Source: Ignavibacteriaceae bacterium
GTDB lineage: Bacteria > Bacteroidota > Ignavibacteria > Ignavibacteriales > Ignavibacteriaceae
Assembly: GCA_031292465.1 (NCBI GenBank)
Contig: JARLHB010000460.1
Coordinates: forward strand, 1 to 5,597
Reading direction: 5' to 3'
Length of the DNA stretch: 5,597 nucleotides
A program made the translations under genes and the position numbers. Within the stretch, counting starts at the first letter, position 1; each line of letters begins with the position of its first letter. This document shows positions 1 to 4,953 of this stretch, piece after piece. A model generated the notes under the pieces. That model ran no database searches and was not told where the DNA came from. It saw nothing but the letters and a program-made list of their open reading frames with translations.

Positions 1-18
1 CGAATCCGACCGGCGCCT
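1..18 (+). tRNA. 3' end of a tRNA, probably tRNA-Cys (cut by the window edge)
   Basis: The first bases read as the end of a T-loop (CGAAT), the 3' side of a T-stem (CCGAC, 6-10), the 3' side of an acceptor stem (CGGCGCC, 11-17) and a U discriminator at 18. The acceptor strand would pair with a 5' end GGCGCCG. That end together with U73 is the usual pattern of bacterial tRNA-Cys, where U73 is an identity element for cysteinyl-tRNA synthetase. CCA is not encoded, since the next bases are CTC. A terminator starts 5 nt later, as expected for a tRNA transcript. The anticodon lies outside the window, so the amino acid is inferred. tRNA-Gly can also carry U73 but rarely has this acceptor stem. Confidence 0.72.
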
Positions 19-22
19 CTTA

Positions 23-58
23 AAAAAGTGCAAGTTTTTACTTGCACTTTTTGTTTTT
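23..58 (+). terminator. Rho-independent terminator after the tRNA
   Basis: A perfect 12-bp stem, 23-34 (AAAAAGTGCAAG) with 41-52 (CTTGCACTTTTT), extends to 13 bp by a T35-A40 pair. The right arm ends in T5 and is followed by G and T5, giving a long U-rich tail. The A-rich left arm makes it potentially bidirectional. It ends transcription of the tRNA. Confidence 0.75.
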
Positions 59-165
59 AAAGAGGAAAATACTTTTCGAGGTGCTTTTTGTATACTCAAT
101 GTTGCATACGAGGATTACCCTTGCGGCACAGAATAACGATAATATCTGGTTTAAATAAAAGTACA

Positions 166-214
166 GGTTACTCCGACATCCCCTCCTTGGCAAGGAGGGG
201 CCGGTTTAAGCCGG
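166..214 (+). repeat. Dispersed palindromic repeat, copy 1
   Basis: It opens with the head GGTTACTCCGAC (166-177) and continues into a near-perfect palindrome with arms CCCCTCCTTG (180-189) and CAAGGAGGGG (191-200) around G190. A second small palindrome (CCGG...CCGG, 201-214) follows. The same head and arm pattern recurs at 394-435 and, inverted, at 4788-4833. The arms would form a stable RNA hairpin. No reading frame uses this copy. Confidence 0.75.
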
Positions 215-257
215 AGGCGGTTGATAAATTGGCAGAAAACTAATAAATCATTATTTA

Positions 258-282
258 CCGCATGTTACGCTAACATTTGCGG
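258..282. other. Bulged hairpin of unknown role
   Basis: CCGCATGTTA (258-267) pairs with TAACA (271-275) and TGCGG (278-282). This gives ten base pairs with a 3-nt CGC loop and a 2-nt TT bulge at 276-277. It lies between repeat copy 1 and the promoter at 329. It has no T-tract directly after it, so it is not a standard terminator. Confidence 0.35.
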
Positions 283-328
283 ATATAAGTTAAGCATTAT
301 TTTTAATAATAAAGTACATATTATAATG

Positions 329-356
329 TTGACATAAATGTCCGTTCCTTTATACA
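329..356 (+). promoter_or_regulatory. Sigma70-like promoter
   Basis: A perfect -35 TTGACA (329-334) and a TATACA -10 (351-356) are separated by 16 bp. Transcription would start near 363 and run into repeat copy 2 and the small frame at 373. The spacing and the perfect -35 are good for the housekeeping sigma factor of most bacteria. Bacteroidota proper often use a different consensus (TTTG / TAnnTTTG), so its strength depends on the host lineage. Confidence 0.4.
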
Positions 357-372
357 ATGGAGCACTTAAAAT

Positions 373-585
373 TTGATGTTGAAGAAATGTATTGGTTACT
401 CCGACCTCCCCAAACCCCTCCTTATAAAGGAGGGGAATGAATCTTTTGTTATTTTGTTGGCATTTGATTTATCAGATACACAAATAACAAAAACACTGAG
501 GTCCTTTTATTCCTTATCTTATTTGTATCCTACTAATATTTCGCTGCTCTCAGATTATGAATGGGAAAAAATATTACATGTATAA
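373..585 (+). CDS. Doubtful 70-residue reading frame running through a repeat
   Basis: The frame opens at TTG 373, or at the adjacent ATG 376, and stops at 583-585. Residues from about 8 to 22 (GYSDLPKPLLIKEGN) are simply the translation of palindromic repeat copy 2. The remaining 48 or so residues (from SFVILLAF to the end) have a protein-like composition but match nothing I recognise. A sigma70-like promoter ends at 356. The only SD-like GGAG (359-362) would fall at or before the predicted transcript start near 363, which weakens the case for translation. It may be a chance frame, or the tail of a decayed gene into which the repeat inserted. Confidence 0.18.
   Translation: MMLKKCIGYSDLPKPLLIKEGNESFVILLAFDLSDTQITKTLRSFYSLSYLYPTNISLLSDYEWEKILHV
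394..435 (+). repeat. Dispersed palindromic repeat, copy 2
   Basis: The head GGTTACTCCGACCTC starts at 394 and matches copy 1 at 14 of 15 positions. It is followed by CCCAAA and arms CCCCTCCTT (415-423) and AAGGAGGGG (427-435) around a 3-nt ATA centre. The head is identical in position and orientation relative to the palindrome in all three copies of the window, which marks it as a real element rather than a lone hairpin. Confidence 0.78.
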
Positions 586-599
586 ATATTCCAAGAATT

Positions 600-636
600 C
601 CGCCGCAGAGCGGCGGCATACCTGCTTGCCGGTAGG
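600..636. repeat. GC-rich tandem hairpins
   Basis: The first hairpin is a perfect 7-bp stem, CCGCCGC (600-606) with GCGGCGG (610-616), and a 3-nt AGA loop. The second is CCTGC (621-625) with GTAGG (632-636), five pairs including one G-T, around TTGCCG. Both contrast sharply with the AT-rich surroundings. The CCTGC...GGTAGG motif resembles the CAGACAGGC hairpins at 678 and 1551-1573, so they may belong to one short palindromic family. Confidence 0.5.
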
Positions 637-677
637 AAGGTTAGTAGTAAAAGTAACAAAAAAAGATAGCGGAGCCT

Positions 678-730
678 CAGACAGGCGGAACAAGACTTGT
701 AAAATGAATAAATAATAATTAAGTTTTAAC
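678..730 (+). repeat. 53-bp direct repeat, copy A
   Basis: This copy runs from CAGACAGGCGG to AAGTTTTAAC and matches 1565-1617 at 51 of 53 positions, the differences being G688/A1575 and A704/C1591. It lies upstream of the pRiA4b-like gene, and copy B lies just downstream of that gene, so the pair brackets it. The GCCT before copy A is also present before copy B, but copy B has ten extra bases there that complete a hairpin. Confidence 0.85.
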
Positions 731-772
731 CTTATGTACGGGGAAAATATACAGTTAGCAGCTTTTAATAAT

Positions 773-798
773 TATATTTGCTAATGATAATATATCAT
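773..798 (+). promoter_or_regulatory. Possible promoter -10 with overlapping inverted repeat
   Basis: TATATTTG (773-780) fits the Bacteroidota -10 consensus TAnnTTTG. I could not find a convincing -33 TTTG at the right distance. The predicted start would fall in an inverted repeat, ATGATA (784-789) and TATCAT (793-798) around ATA, which could be an operator. The site lies about 60-85 bp before the ATG at 861. Such motifs are easily made by chance in AT-rich DNA. Confidence 0.25.
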
Positions 799-860
799 AT
801 AACGCATATATTTCGACAAAAAATAAATTAAATTCCGCATAAAATAAATTGGATTAGATT

Positions 861-1466
861 ATGGGTAAAAAAATAAATGAAGTGTACCAATTCAAAATAA
901 CGCTGGCTAATTCCAAACCGGCAATTTGGAGAAGAATCTTAGTCCCTTCCAATTATTCGTTTTGGGATTTGCACGTTGCTATTCAGGATTCAATGGGATG
1001 GCTTGATTATCATCTGCATATATTTGAAATAAAAAACCCCGTAACATATGTGAAAACGGAAATTGGAATTCCCGACGAAGAATTTAATGCTTATGATAGA
1101 ATAATATTGCCAGATTATAAAGAAAAATTATCTGAATATTTTAATGAGAATAATTGTATTGCCAGATATGAATATGATTTCGGAGATTCCTGGATTCATA
1201 CTATCAAGTTCGAAAAAATTCTACCGGCAACAGTCGGTGATAAATATCCCAAATGTATTGGCGGAAAAATGTCATGTCCTCCCGAAGATTGCGGTGGTAT
1301 AGGCGGCTATTACAATTTGTTGTCGGTATTAAGCGATCCTAGAAACGAAGAATATGAAGAAATGATTGAATGGTTAGGTGGAGAATTTAATCCGGTACTA
1401 TTTGATCCGGAATCGGTATTGTTTGATGATCCGAAAGTAAGATTTAAATTAATGGATGAAGATTAA
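861..1466 (+). CDS. Plasmid pRiA4b ORF-3 family protein
   Basis: The 201-residue product matches the pRiA4b ORF-3 family (Pfam PRiA4_ORF3) over its whole length, so it is intact. Signature stretches are YQFKITLANSKPAIWRRI (9-26), FWDLHVAIQDSMGWLDYHLH (34-53), YEYDFGDSWIH (103-113), a cysteine motif with C132, C139 and C144 (CPPEDCGG, 139-146) and EWLGGEFNP (170-178). Known family: widespread on plasmids and chromosomes, biochemical role not established. No signal peptide or membrane segment is seen, so it is probably cytoplasmic. The start is ATG 861, preceded only by a weak GGA at 851-853. It is a single-gene unit with its own terminator and is bracketed by 53-bp direct repeats, consistent with acquired or mobile DNA. 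Confidence 0.93.
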   Translation: MGKKINEVYQFKITLANSKPAIWRRILVPSNYSFWDLHVAIQDSMGWLDYHLHIFEIKNPVTYVKTEIGIPDEEFNAYDRIILPDYKEKLSEYFNENNCIARYEYDFGDSWIHTIKFEKILPATVGDKYPKCIGGKMSCPPEDCGGIGGYYNLLSVLSDPRNEEYEEMIEWLGGEFNPVLFDPESVLFDDPKVRFKLMDED

Positions 1467-1501
1467 AAGTTACAAATAAATTATTTAACCAGCCAATCGG
1501 A

Positions 1502-1531
1502 CGGATGCAGTATTCGCATTCGGAATTTTTT
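1502..1531 (+). terminator. Rho-independent terminator of the pRiA4b-like gene
   Basis: CGGATGC (1502-1508) pairs with GCATTCG (1516-1522), seven pairs including one G-T, around a 7-nt loop. GAA and a run of six T (1526-1531) follow. It sits 35 nt after the stop codon and separates this gene from the lipoprotein downstream. Confidence 0.6.
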
Positions 1532-1550
1532 ATGGTTATCTTTTCTATTA

Positions 1551-1573
1551 GCCTGCCTGATCAGCAGACAGGC
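1551..1573. repeat. Hairpin at the edge of direct repeat copy B
   Basis: GCCTGCCTG (1551-1559) pairs with CAGACAGGC (1565-1573), 8 of 9 positions, around ATCAG. Its right arm is exactly the first nine bases of direct repeat copy B. In copy A the same right arm is preceded by GCCT only, so the left arm is truncated there. Confidence 0.6.
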
Positions 1574-1617
1574 GAAACAAGACTTGTAACATGAATAAAT
1601 AATAATTAAGTTTTAAC
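1565..1617 (+). repeat. 53-bp direct repeat, copy B
   Basis: This is the second copy of the repeat at 678-730, in the same orientation and offset by 887 bases. It ends 44 nt before the lipoprotein start codon, while copy A ends 130 nt before the pRiA4b-like start. The AT-rich second half (AATAAATAATAATTAAG) might supply promoter sequence to the gene downstream, but I see no clear -35/-10 pair in it. Confidence 0.85.
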
Positions 1618-1661
1618 AGGGCATTAAGAAAAGAAATAAAAAATCGGGAAATACGGGATTA

Positions 1662-2870
1662 ATGAGGCCGAAAGGGAAATACGACAATATAAGCTTTTCC
1701 AGTTCTACAATTAATAATTATTTGATAATACTGTCACTACTAATATTATCATTATTAACAAATAGTTGTAAACATAAAATTACTATTGACGAATTGAATG
1801 GGGAATGGGTTGCTGATTCAGTTTCGTACTATTTAAGTTTTAGAAATGATTCGTTATGCGCCGCTAATACTTCATTGACTTTGCATGGAACCGACAAAAA
1901 GAGTTTACATTACTCTCAAAGTTATCTAAAACCGCAATTAAAATATTTCCCTTACAAACTAAGAAATGACTCGTTATATATTCTGCAAGACAACAAAATA
2001 AATAACCTTGGAGCTATTTCTTTCCGCGACAACAAACTCTCATTGATTATATACAATGGTATAGAACCGATCACTTTTTCAAAATTAAATTATAATCCGG
2101 CAATAAAAATTGATAAGATACAGCTTTCTAAGACATGGCCCGATTGTTCTAAACTGCTATTTGATATTGAAATTACTGATACAATGCTAATTTACCATGC
2201 AAATAATTACTTAAACGGCTATGGATTCTATTATATCAGAATTACCGGTGAACAATATAATAGTGTTTTGCATACTATTAAAAGTATACGATTTAATGAG
2301 ACTATGGATAGGTATAGAATTTCTTCTAAATTAACTTCGGATGCTGCGGAATACGGGCTATTCTTAACAGTTAATGGACAAAATAAGAAATATTTATTTT
2401 GTGAGTATAATGTTCCGCCGGAATTTATACCCGTGCTTAACGGGATTACTTCCATTGTTGATTCAAATCAGCTTAATAAATTAGCACTTAATTATTGGTT
2501 TGAGAGCAGATTAATTCTTACAAATTCACTTGAAGATACTTTGAAACATTTAAATAAATTTGATCCCGTGAATTTTAGGGTTGCTCAATATGCCGGAGGT
2601 TTTGCATCCTTGCGCAAGGATTTGACCCTCTTTTTGTCTGCATTGCCGGATTCTCTGTTTCCATATTGTTTCTATTTAGATATAACCCGGGAAGGGACAG
2701 TAAGTATTGCTGACATCCGGGATATAAAATCTAAGAAAACAATTAATAAGTTGAATGCTGCATTAAAAAGCACAAAAAGATGGAAACCCGCGATTTATAA
2801 AGGCAAAGCAATAAGCAGCAGGAAATGGATATTATTTTATGATAAGAATAATGGATTAATTAATGGCTAA
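1662..2870 (+). CDS. Putative lipoprotein with a TonB C-terminal-like domain
   Basis: The 402-residue product has a polar N-terminus (1-19), a hydrophobic helix (20-32) and a lipobox-like LTNSC with the acceptor cysteine at 36. This suggests export and lipidation in the periplasm or outer membrane. Residues about 40-145 (starting DELNGEW) look like a lipocalin-type beta domain, and 150-320 are unrecognised. The C-terminus (about 335-395) has the pattern of the TonB C-terminal domain: YLDITREGTVS, then alternating strand and helix, RWKPAIYKGKAIS (373-385) and W389. There is no proline-rich TonB linker, so this is not a classical TonB. ATG 1662 has GGGA at 1655-1658 as a weak ribosome site, and no later Met precedes the signal helix. 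A gap of 74 nt without a terminator separates it from the RDD gene. Product name and function are tentative. Confidence 0.8.
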   Translation: MRPKGKYDNISFSSSTINNYLIILSLLILSLLTNSCKHKITIDELNGEWVADSVSYYLSFRNDSLCAANTSLTLHGTDKKSLHYSQSYLKPQLKYFPYKLRNDSLYILQDNKINNLGAISFRDNKLSLIIYNGIEPITFSKLNYNPAIKIDKIQLSKTWPDCSKLLFDIEITDTMLIYHANNYLNGYGFYYIRITGEQYNSVLHTIKSIRFNETMDRYRISSKLTSDAAEYGLFLTVNGQNKKYLFCEYNVPPEFIPVLNGITSIVDSNQLNKLALNYWFESRLILTNSLEDTLKHLNKFDPVNFRVAQYAGGFASLRKDLTLFLSALPDSLFPYCFYLDITREGTVSIADIRDIKSKKTINKLNAALKSTKRWKPAIYKGKAISSRKWILFYDKNNGLING

Positions 2871-2944
2871 AGCATAATCCAAAGTTAAAATGTTTGTTGT
2901 TTAATCGGCACATTTATTACCGACCGGAAAGAGAAAATAAACTT

Positions 2945-3559
2945 ATGAATGAAGAATATTTACAAAAGATAAAGAGATATACCGTCGAAGAACTTCAGAG
3001 AGTGTTGAAAAGTATTGATAAAGATACTTATCCTGAAAGACATGAAATGGTGCAAAATGAGCTGGCAAATAAATTGCATGAAGTAGCACTTGAGCCTGAG
3101 CATTTAAGCAGTTTAAATGGGCTGGCATCTTTGGGGGAAAGGGTTGTAGCTTCATTCATAGATGCATTTATAATTAGCATTCCATTAATTATAATTCTTA
3201 TTTGTTTATATAAAACAACCGACATTGTCGAATTACAGAGGAATATTTCATTTAGTTTTCTGTTAACTACATTTACTATTGGTCAATGCGTGTATGTTTT
3301 ATTTAACGGCAAATTACTTCTTAGATATGGACAAACTATTGGAAAACAATTGATGAAGATAAAAATAGTCGATATTGAAAATAATCTCCCTAAATTTCAT
3401 CGAAGTTATGGATTTAGATATTTTATTCCAAATTTAATTTATTCAATTCCATTTGCAGGGAAATTATTGAGCCTTATAGATTTACTTTTTATTTATAGGA
3501 AAGACAGAAGATGCATTCACGATCATATTGCCGGGACCAAAGTAATAAAAGCAATTTAA
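2945..3559 (+). CDS. RDD family integral membrane protein
   Basis: The 204-residue product fits the RDD family. It has an N-terminal cytoplasmic part, YTVEELQRVLKSIDKDTYPE (12-31), seen in other proteins as a short helical module. The first membrane helix (about 66-88) carries the hallmark R66, A69 and D73 (RVVASFID). Two more helices lie near 100-121 and 158-184. The loop GQTIGKQLMKIKIVD (129-143) and the end HDHIAGTKVI (192-201) are typical RDD features. Some RDD proteins act as ion antiporters or assist transport, but most are uncharacterised. I chose ATG 2945, with GGAAAGAG at 2926-2933, over an upstream TTG at 2894 because the extra residues are not family-like. The stop is followed after 1 nt by the next ATG. 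Confidence 0.9.
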   Translation: MNEEYLQKIKRYTVEELQRVLKSIDKDTYPERHEMVQNELANKLHEVALEPEHLSSLNGLASLGERVVASFIDAFIISIPLIIILICLYKTTDIVELQRNISFSFLLTTFTIGQCVYVLFNGKLLLRYGQTIGKQLMKIKIVDIENNLPKFHRSYGFRYFIPNLIYSIPFAGKLLSLIDLLFIYRKDRRCIHDHIAGTKVIKAI

Positions 3560-3560
3560 T

Positions 3561-4271
3561 ATGATTACACCCAGAAGACATAAGAGAATACTTTATTATC
3601 CAATTGGACTTATAAGTCTTGTTATTTTGCCATTGTTGTTTATTTCTTATGTAAAAAAGGATCCTAATGCACAGATACAAAAACTAATTGACATATCTAT
3701 CGTTCCTCAAGAATATAAAGAATATTTAGAGTATTGGAAAAAAGATTACGATATTGATATTCCGCCAGATGGTCATTGGAATATTTTCGCATTTACTAAT
3801 AATGAATATAATAACTCGTTAACATTTAAAAACCTTTGTTATGCTGTTAAATTATTTAATGATCGCCGGGATACTGTTAGTGGAATTGAAATTAAGCTAA
3901 ATAGAAAAATGCCGTATAATCGTTTCATCCAGATTATCGATATGTTGGGAGTAGAAAATATAAACCTGTACTTTATAATTAATTCAGATATTTGGGTACC
4001 AAGATTTCCTCGTCCACATAATATTATCAATCAGAGTTCGGATGTTGTTATAAATACCATTGAATCTATTTACATAAAATCTCCGCTAACTATGATTGAA
4101 AGACTTAGTGATAGTTTGATTTCTTTAAAATTACTGTGGCAAGAAGATGTAATAAAAATACCAGTACTTATAATTTTAATCTGGATATTATTGTTTATTC
4201 TAAATATTATTAGGGTAGTTAACTGGCGTAAACCAAATAATATTAATCGATTAAATTATTTGAAACAATAA
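3561..4271 (+). CDS. Two-helix membrane protein of unknown function
   Basis: The 236-residue product has a basic N-terminus (PRRHKR), a membrane helix at about 10-30, a soluble middle of about 165 residues, a second helix at about 199-217 and a basic tail (RVVNWRK). By the positive-inside rule both ends are cytoplasmic and the middle faces the periplasm. I do not recognise the family. The stretch 107-140 (GIEIKLNRKMPYNRFIQIID, then a strand) faintly recalls the ExbD pattern of strand, polar residue, PY, helix and strand, but ExbD has only one helix and a conserved Asp that I cannot place here. It starts 1 nt after the RDD stop without a Shine-Dalgarno, so translation is probably coupled. A role with the RDD protein is inferred from this. 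Confidence 0.82.
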   Translation: MITPRRHKRILYYPIGLISLVILPLLFISYVKKDPNAQIQKLIDISIVPQEYKEYLEYWKKDYDIDIPPDGHWNIFAFTNNEYNNSLTFKNLCYAVKLFNDRRDTVSGIEIKLNRKMPYNRFIQIIDMLGVENINLYFIINSDIWVPRFPRPHNIINQSSDVVINTIESIYIKSPLTMIERLSDSLISLKLLWQEDVIKIPVLIILIWILLFILNIIRVVNWRKPNNINRLNYLKQ

Positions 4272-4289
4272 TATTTTAATAAATGCCAA

Positions 4290-4323
4290 AGACCTTGGAG
4301 GTTCAAGAAAACCTCTAAGGTCT
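4290..4323. terminator. Convergent, probably bidirectional terminator hairpin
   Basis: AGACCTTGGAGGTT (4290-4303) pairs with 4310-4323, 14 pairs with one G-T (G4297 with T4316), around a CAAGAA loop. It sits 18 nt after the plus-strand operon stop and 17 nt after the minus-strand gene stop, so it can serve both. T-rich sequence is modest on either side, better for the minus strand. Its core and loop nearly copy the hairpin at 4917-4946. Confidence 0.65.
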
Positions 4324-4340
4324 CTATACTATAAATTAGA

Positions 4341-4697
4341 TTAACCCTTCTTTAAATTCCTTATCTGCATCCAGCTTATAAAATAAAGTACCCCAATAAT
4401 AACCGCCGGGCCGGAGATTGAGGCGTACCAGCTCCAATGGTGATGAAAACCTACCATCAGGACATAAGAAATTGCGGCAAGAAAAAAGACGGACATTCCA
4501 ACTAAATCATGTTTCCAGGCAATAATGGTAAGGACAAGTAAAACAATCGAGGGAATTAGATGAATAAAAAGGGCAGGAATAATATTCCAGCCGCGGTATT
4601 CACTAAATACATCAAACGCAAATAAGGATAAAAAGAGAATAAATATAATGCTTAATACTCTCGGCGACCAATAAACAATTTTACTTATCTCTTTCAT
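4341..4697 (-). CDS. Small four-helix integral membrane protein (DUF7670-like)
   Basis: The 118-residue product has helices at about 12-31, 39-61, 65-83 and 93-111 with short loops and a basic end (RNLKKG). The signature pieces WSPRVLSIIFILFLSLFAFD (10-29), ALFIHLIPSIVLL (42-54), IIAWKHD (58-64) and SGPAVIIGVLYF (95-106) match a widespread uncharacterised family that I recall as DUF7670. The family number is from memory. A triple histidine (85-87) lies after the third helix. The start is well supported by GGAGG five bases upstream of the ATG. It has its own upstream region with a Fur-like inverted repeat and is separated from the peptidase gene by a terminator. The function is unknown. Confidence 0.88.
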   Translation of the reverse strand: MKEISKIVYWSPRVLSIIFILFLSLFAFDVFSEYRGWNIIPALFIHLIPSIVLLVLTIIAWKHDLVGMSVFFLAAISYVLMVGFHHHWSWYASISGPAVIIGVLYFISWMQIRNLKKG

Positions 4698-4702
4698 TAT
4701 TC

Positions 4703-4707
4703 CCTCC
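4703..4707 (-). promoter_or_regulatory. Strong Shine-Dalgarno of the small membrane protein
   Basis: On the minus strand GGAGG lies 5 nt before the ATG (4695-4697). It is the only strong ribosome site in the window and fixes this start. Confidence 0.8.
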
Positions 4708-4755
4708 GCCTTTATTCTTCAATAAAATAAGTTAAACAGTACAATATAAATTATT

Positions 4756-4774
4756 CATAATCATAATGATTATA
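4756..4774 (-). promoter_or_regulatory. Fur-box-like inverted repeat upstream of the small membrane protein
   Basis: On the plus strand the site reads CATAAT-CATAAT-G-ATTATA. All 15 core positions match the three hexamers of the classical Fur box (GATAATGATAATCATTATC). Only the four flanking or linker bases differ. It also forms an 8+1+8 inverted repeat (4757-4773). It lies 59-77 bp upstream of the ATG at 4697, where a promoter is expected. A possible -10, TATATT, on the minus strand at 4748-4743 lies just downstream. A Fur, PerR or Zur-type regulator could bind here. The DNA is AT-rich, so a chance match is possible. Confidence 0.35.
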
Positions 4775-4787
4775 AAGTATTATTTTT

Positions 4788-4833
4788 CCCTCTCCTTAAT
4801 AAGGAGAGGGGCAGGGGTGAGGTCGATGTAACC
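4788..4833 (-). repeat. Dispersed palindromic repeat, copy 3 (inverted)
   Basis: On the minus strand it reads GGTTACATCGACCTCACCCC, then arms CCCTCTCCTT and AAGGAGAGGG around ATT. The plus-strand arms are 4788-4797 and 4801-4810. The head matches copies 1 and 2 (GGTTAC..CGAC.TC) and the arms differ by an extra CT/AG step. It lies in the spacer between the two minus-strand genes. Confidence 0.75.
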
Positions 4834-4908
4834 TTGAATAACCGTAAAAGAAATACGAGTTAATAAAAAAATCATTATTGCAAAAAGACAAGGAATTAGA
4901 ATTTATGT

Positions 4909-4946
4909 AAAAAAAATCCTTGGAGGTTCAGGAAAACCTCCAAGGA
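4909..4946 (-). terminator. Rho-independent terminator of the DPP-IV-like gene
   Basis: TCCTTGGAGGTT (4917-4928) and AACCTCCAAGGA (4935-4946) form a perfect 12-bp stem with a 6-nt loop. On the minus strand it is followed by a run of T (complement of the A-run 4909-4916). It begins 7 nt after the stop codon of the peptidase gene, a textbook arrangement. The sequence is a near twin of the hairpin at 4290-4323. Confidence 0.85.
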
Positions 4947-4953
4947 CTTCGTA

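Larger units (their letters stand above)
59..860. other. Gene-poor, repeat-rich spacer between the tRNA and the pRiA4b-like gene
   Basis: About 800 bases hold no reading frame that I recognise as a real protein. The stretch contains two copies of a palindromic dispersed repeat (166-200 and 394-435), a bulged hairpin (258-282), a sigma70-like promoter (329-356), a doubtful small frame (373-585), GC-rich hairpins (600-636) and the first copy of a 53-bp direct repeat (678-730). The rest is AT-rich. It reads like an accumulation zone for small mobile or repetitive sequences downstream of a tRNA gene. Confidence 0.6.

Noticed and set aside
1..18. tRNA 3' end as an attachment site of an integrated element.
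   Set aside because: No second copy of these bases occurs in the window, and no integrase gene is seen.
81..158. A 25-codon frame from GTG 81 downstream of the tRNA, starting VLFVYSMLHT, faintly like the start of a GIY-YIG protein (VYILHS).
   Set aside because: It is far too short, the GIY and YIG motifs are absent, and the resemblance covers only a few residues. A decayed remnant is possible but cannot be shown.
258..298. Sequence with TAAC and GTTAAGC pieces, considered as an integron attC site because pRiA4b-like genes can occur in cassettes.
   Set aside because: The 7-mer before TTTGCGG is CGCTAAC, which does not fit RYYYAAC or pair with GTTAAGC, and the interval is too short for an attC stem. 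The 53-bp repeats also lack attC boxes.
2894..2944. TTG 2894 as an upstream start for the RDD protein.
   Set aside because: The extra 17 residues are not family-like and TTG 2894 has no ribosome site. ATG 2945 gives a normal RDD N-terminus with a purine-rich stretch upstream.
2231..3225. Minus-strand open frames inside the lipoprotein and RDD genes (2231-2455, 2943-3155, 3028-3225).
   Set aside because: They are antisense shadows of well-supported plus-strand genes and show no protein family features.
3489..4030. Minus-strand open frames at 3489-3680 and 3839-4030.
   Set aside because: They are antisense to the RDD and two-helix genes, with biased composition and no ribosome site.
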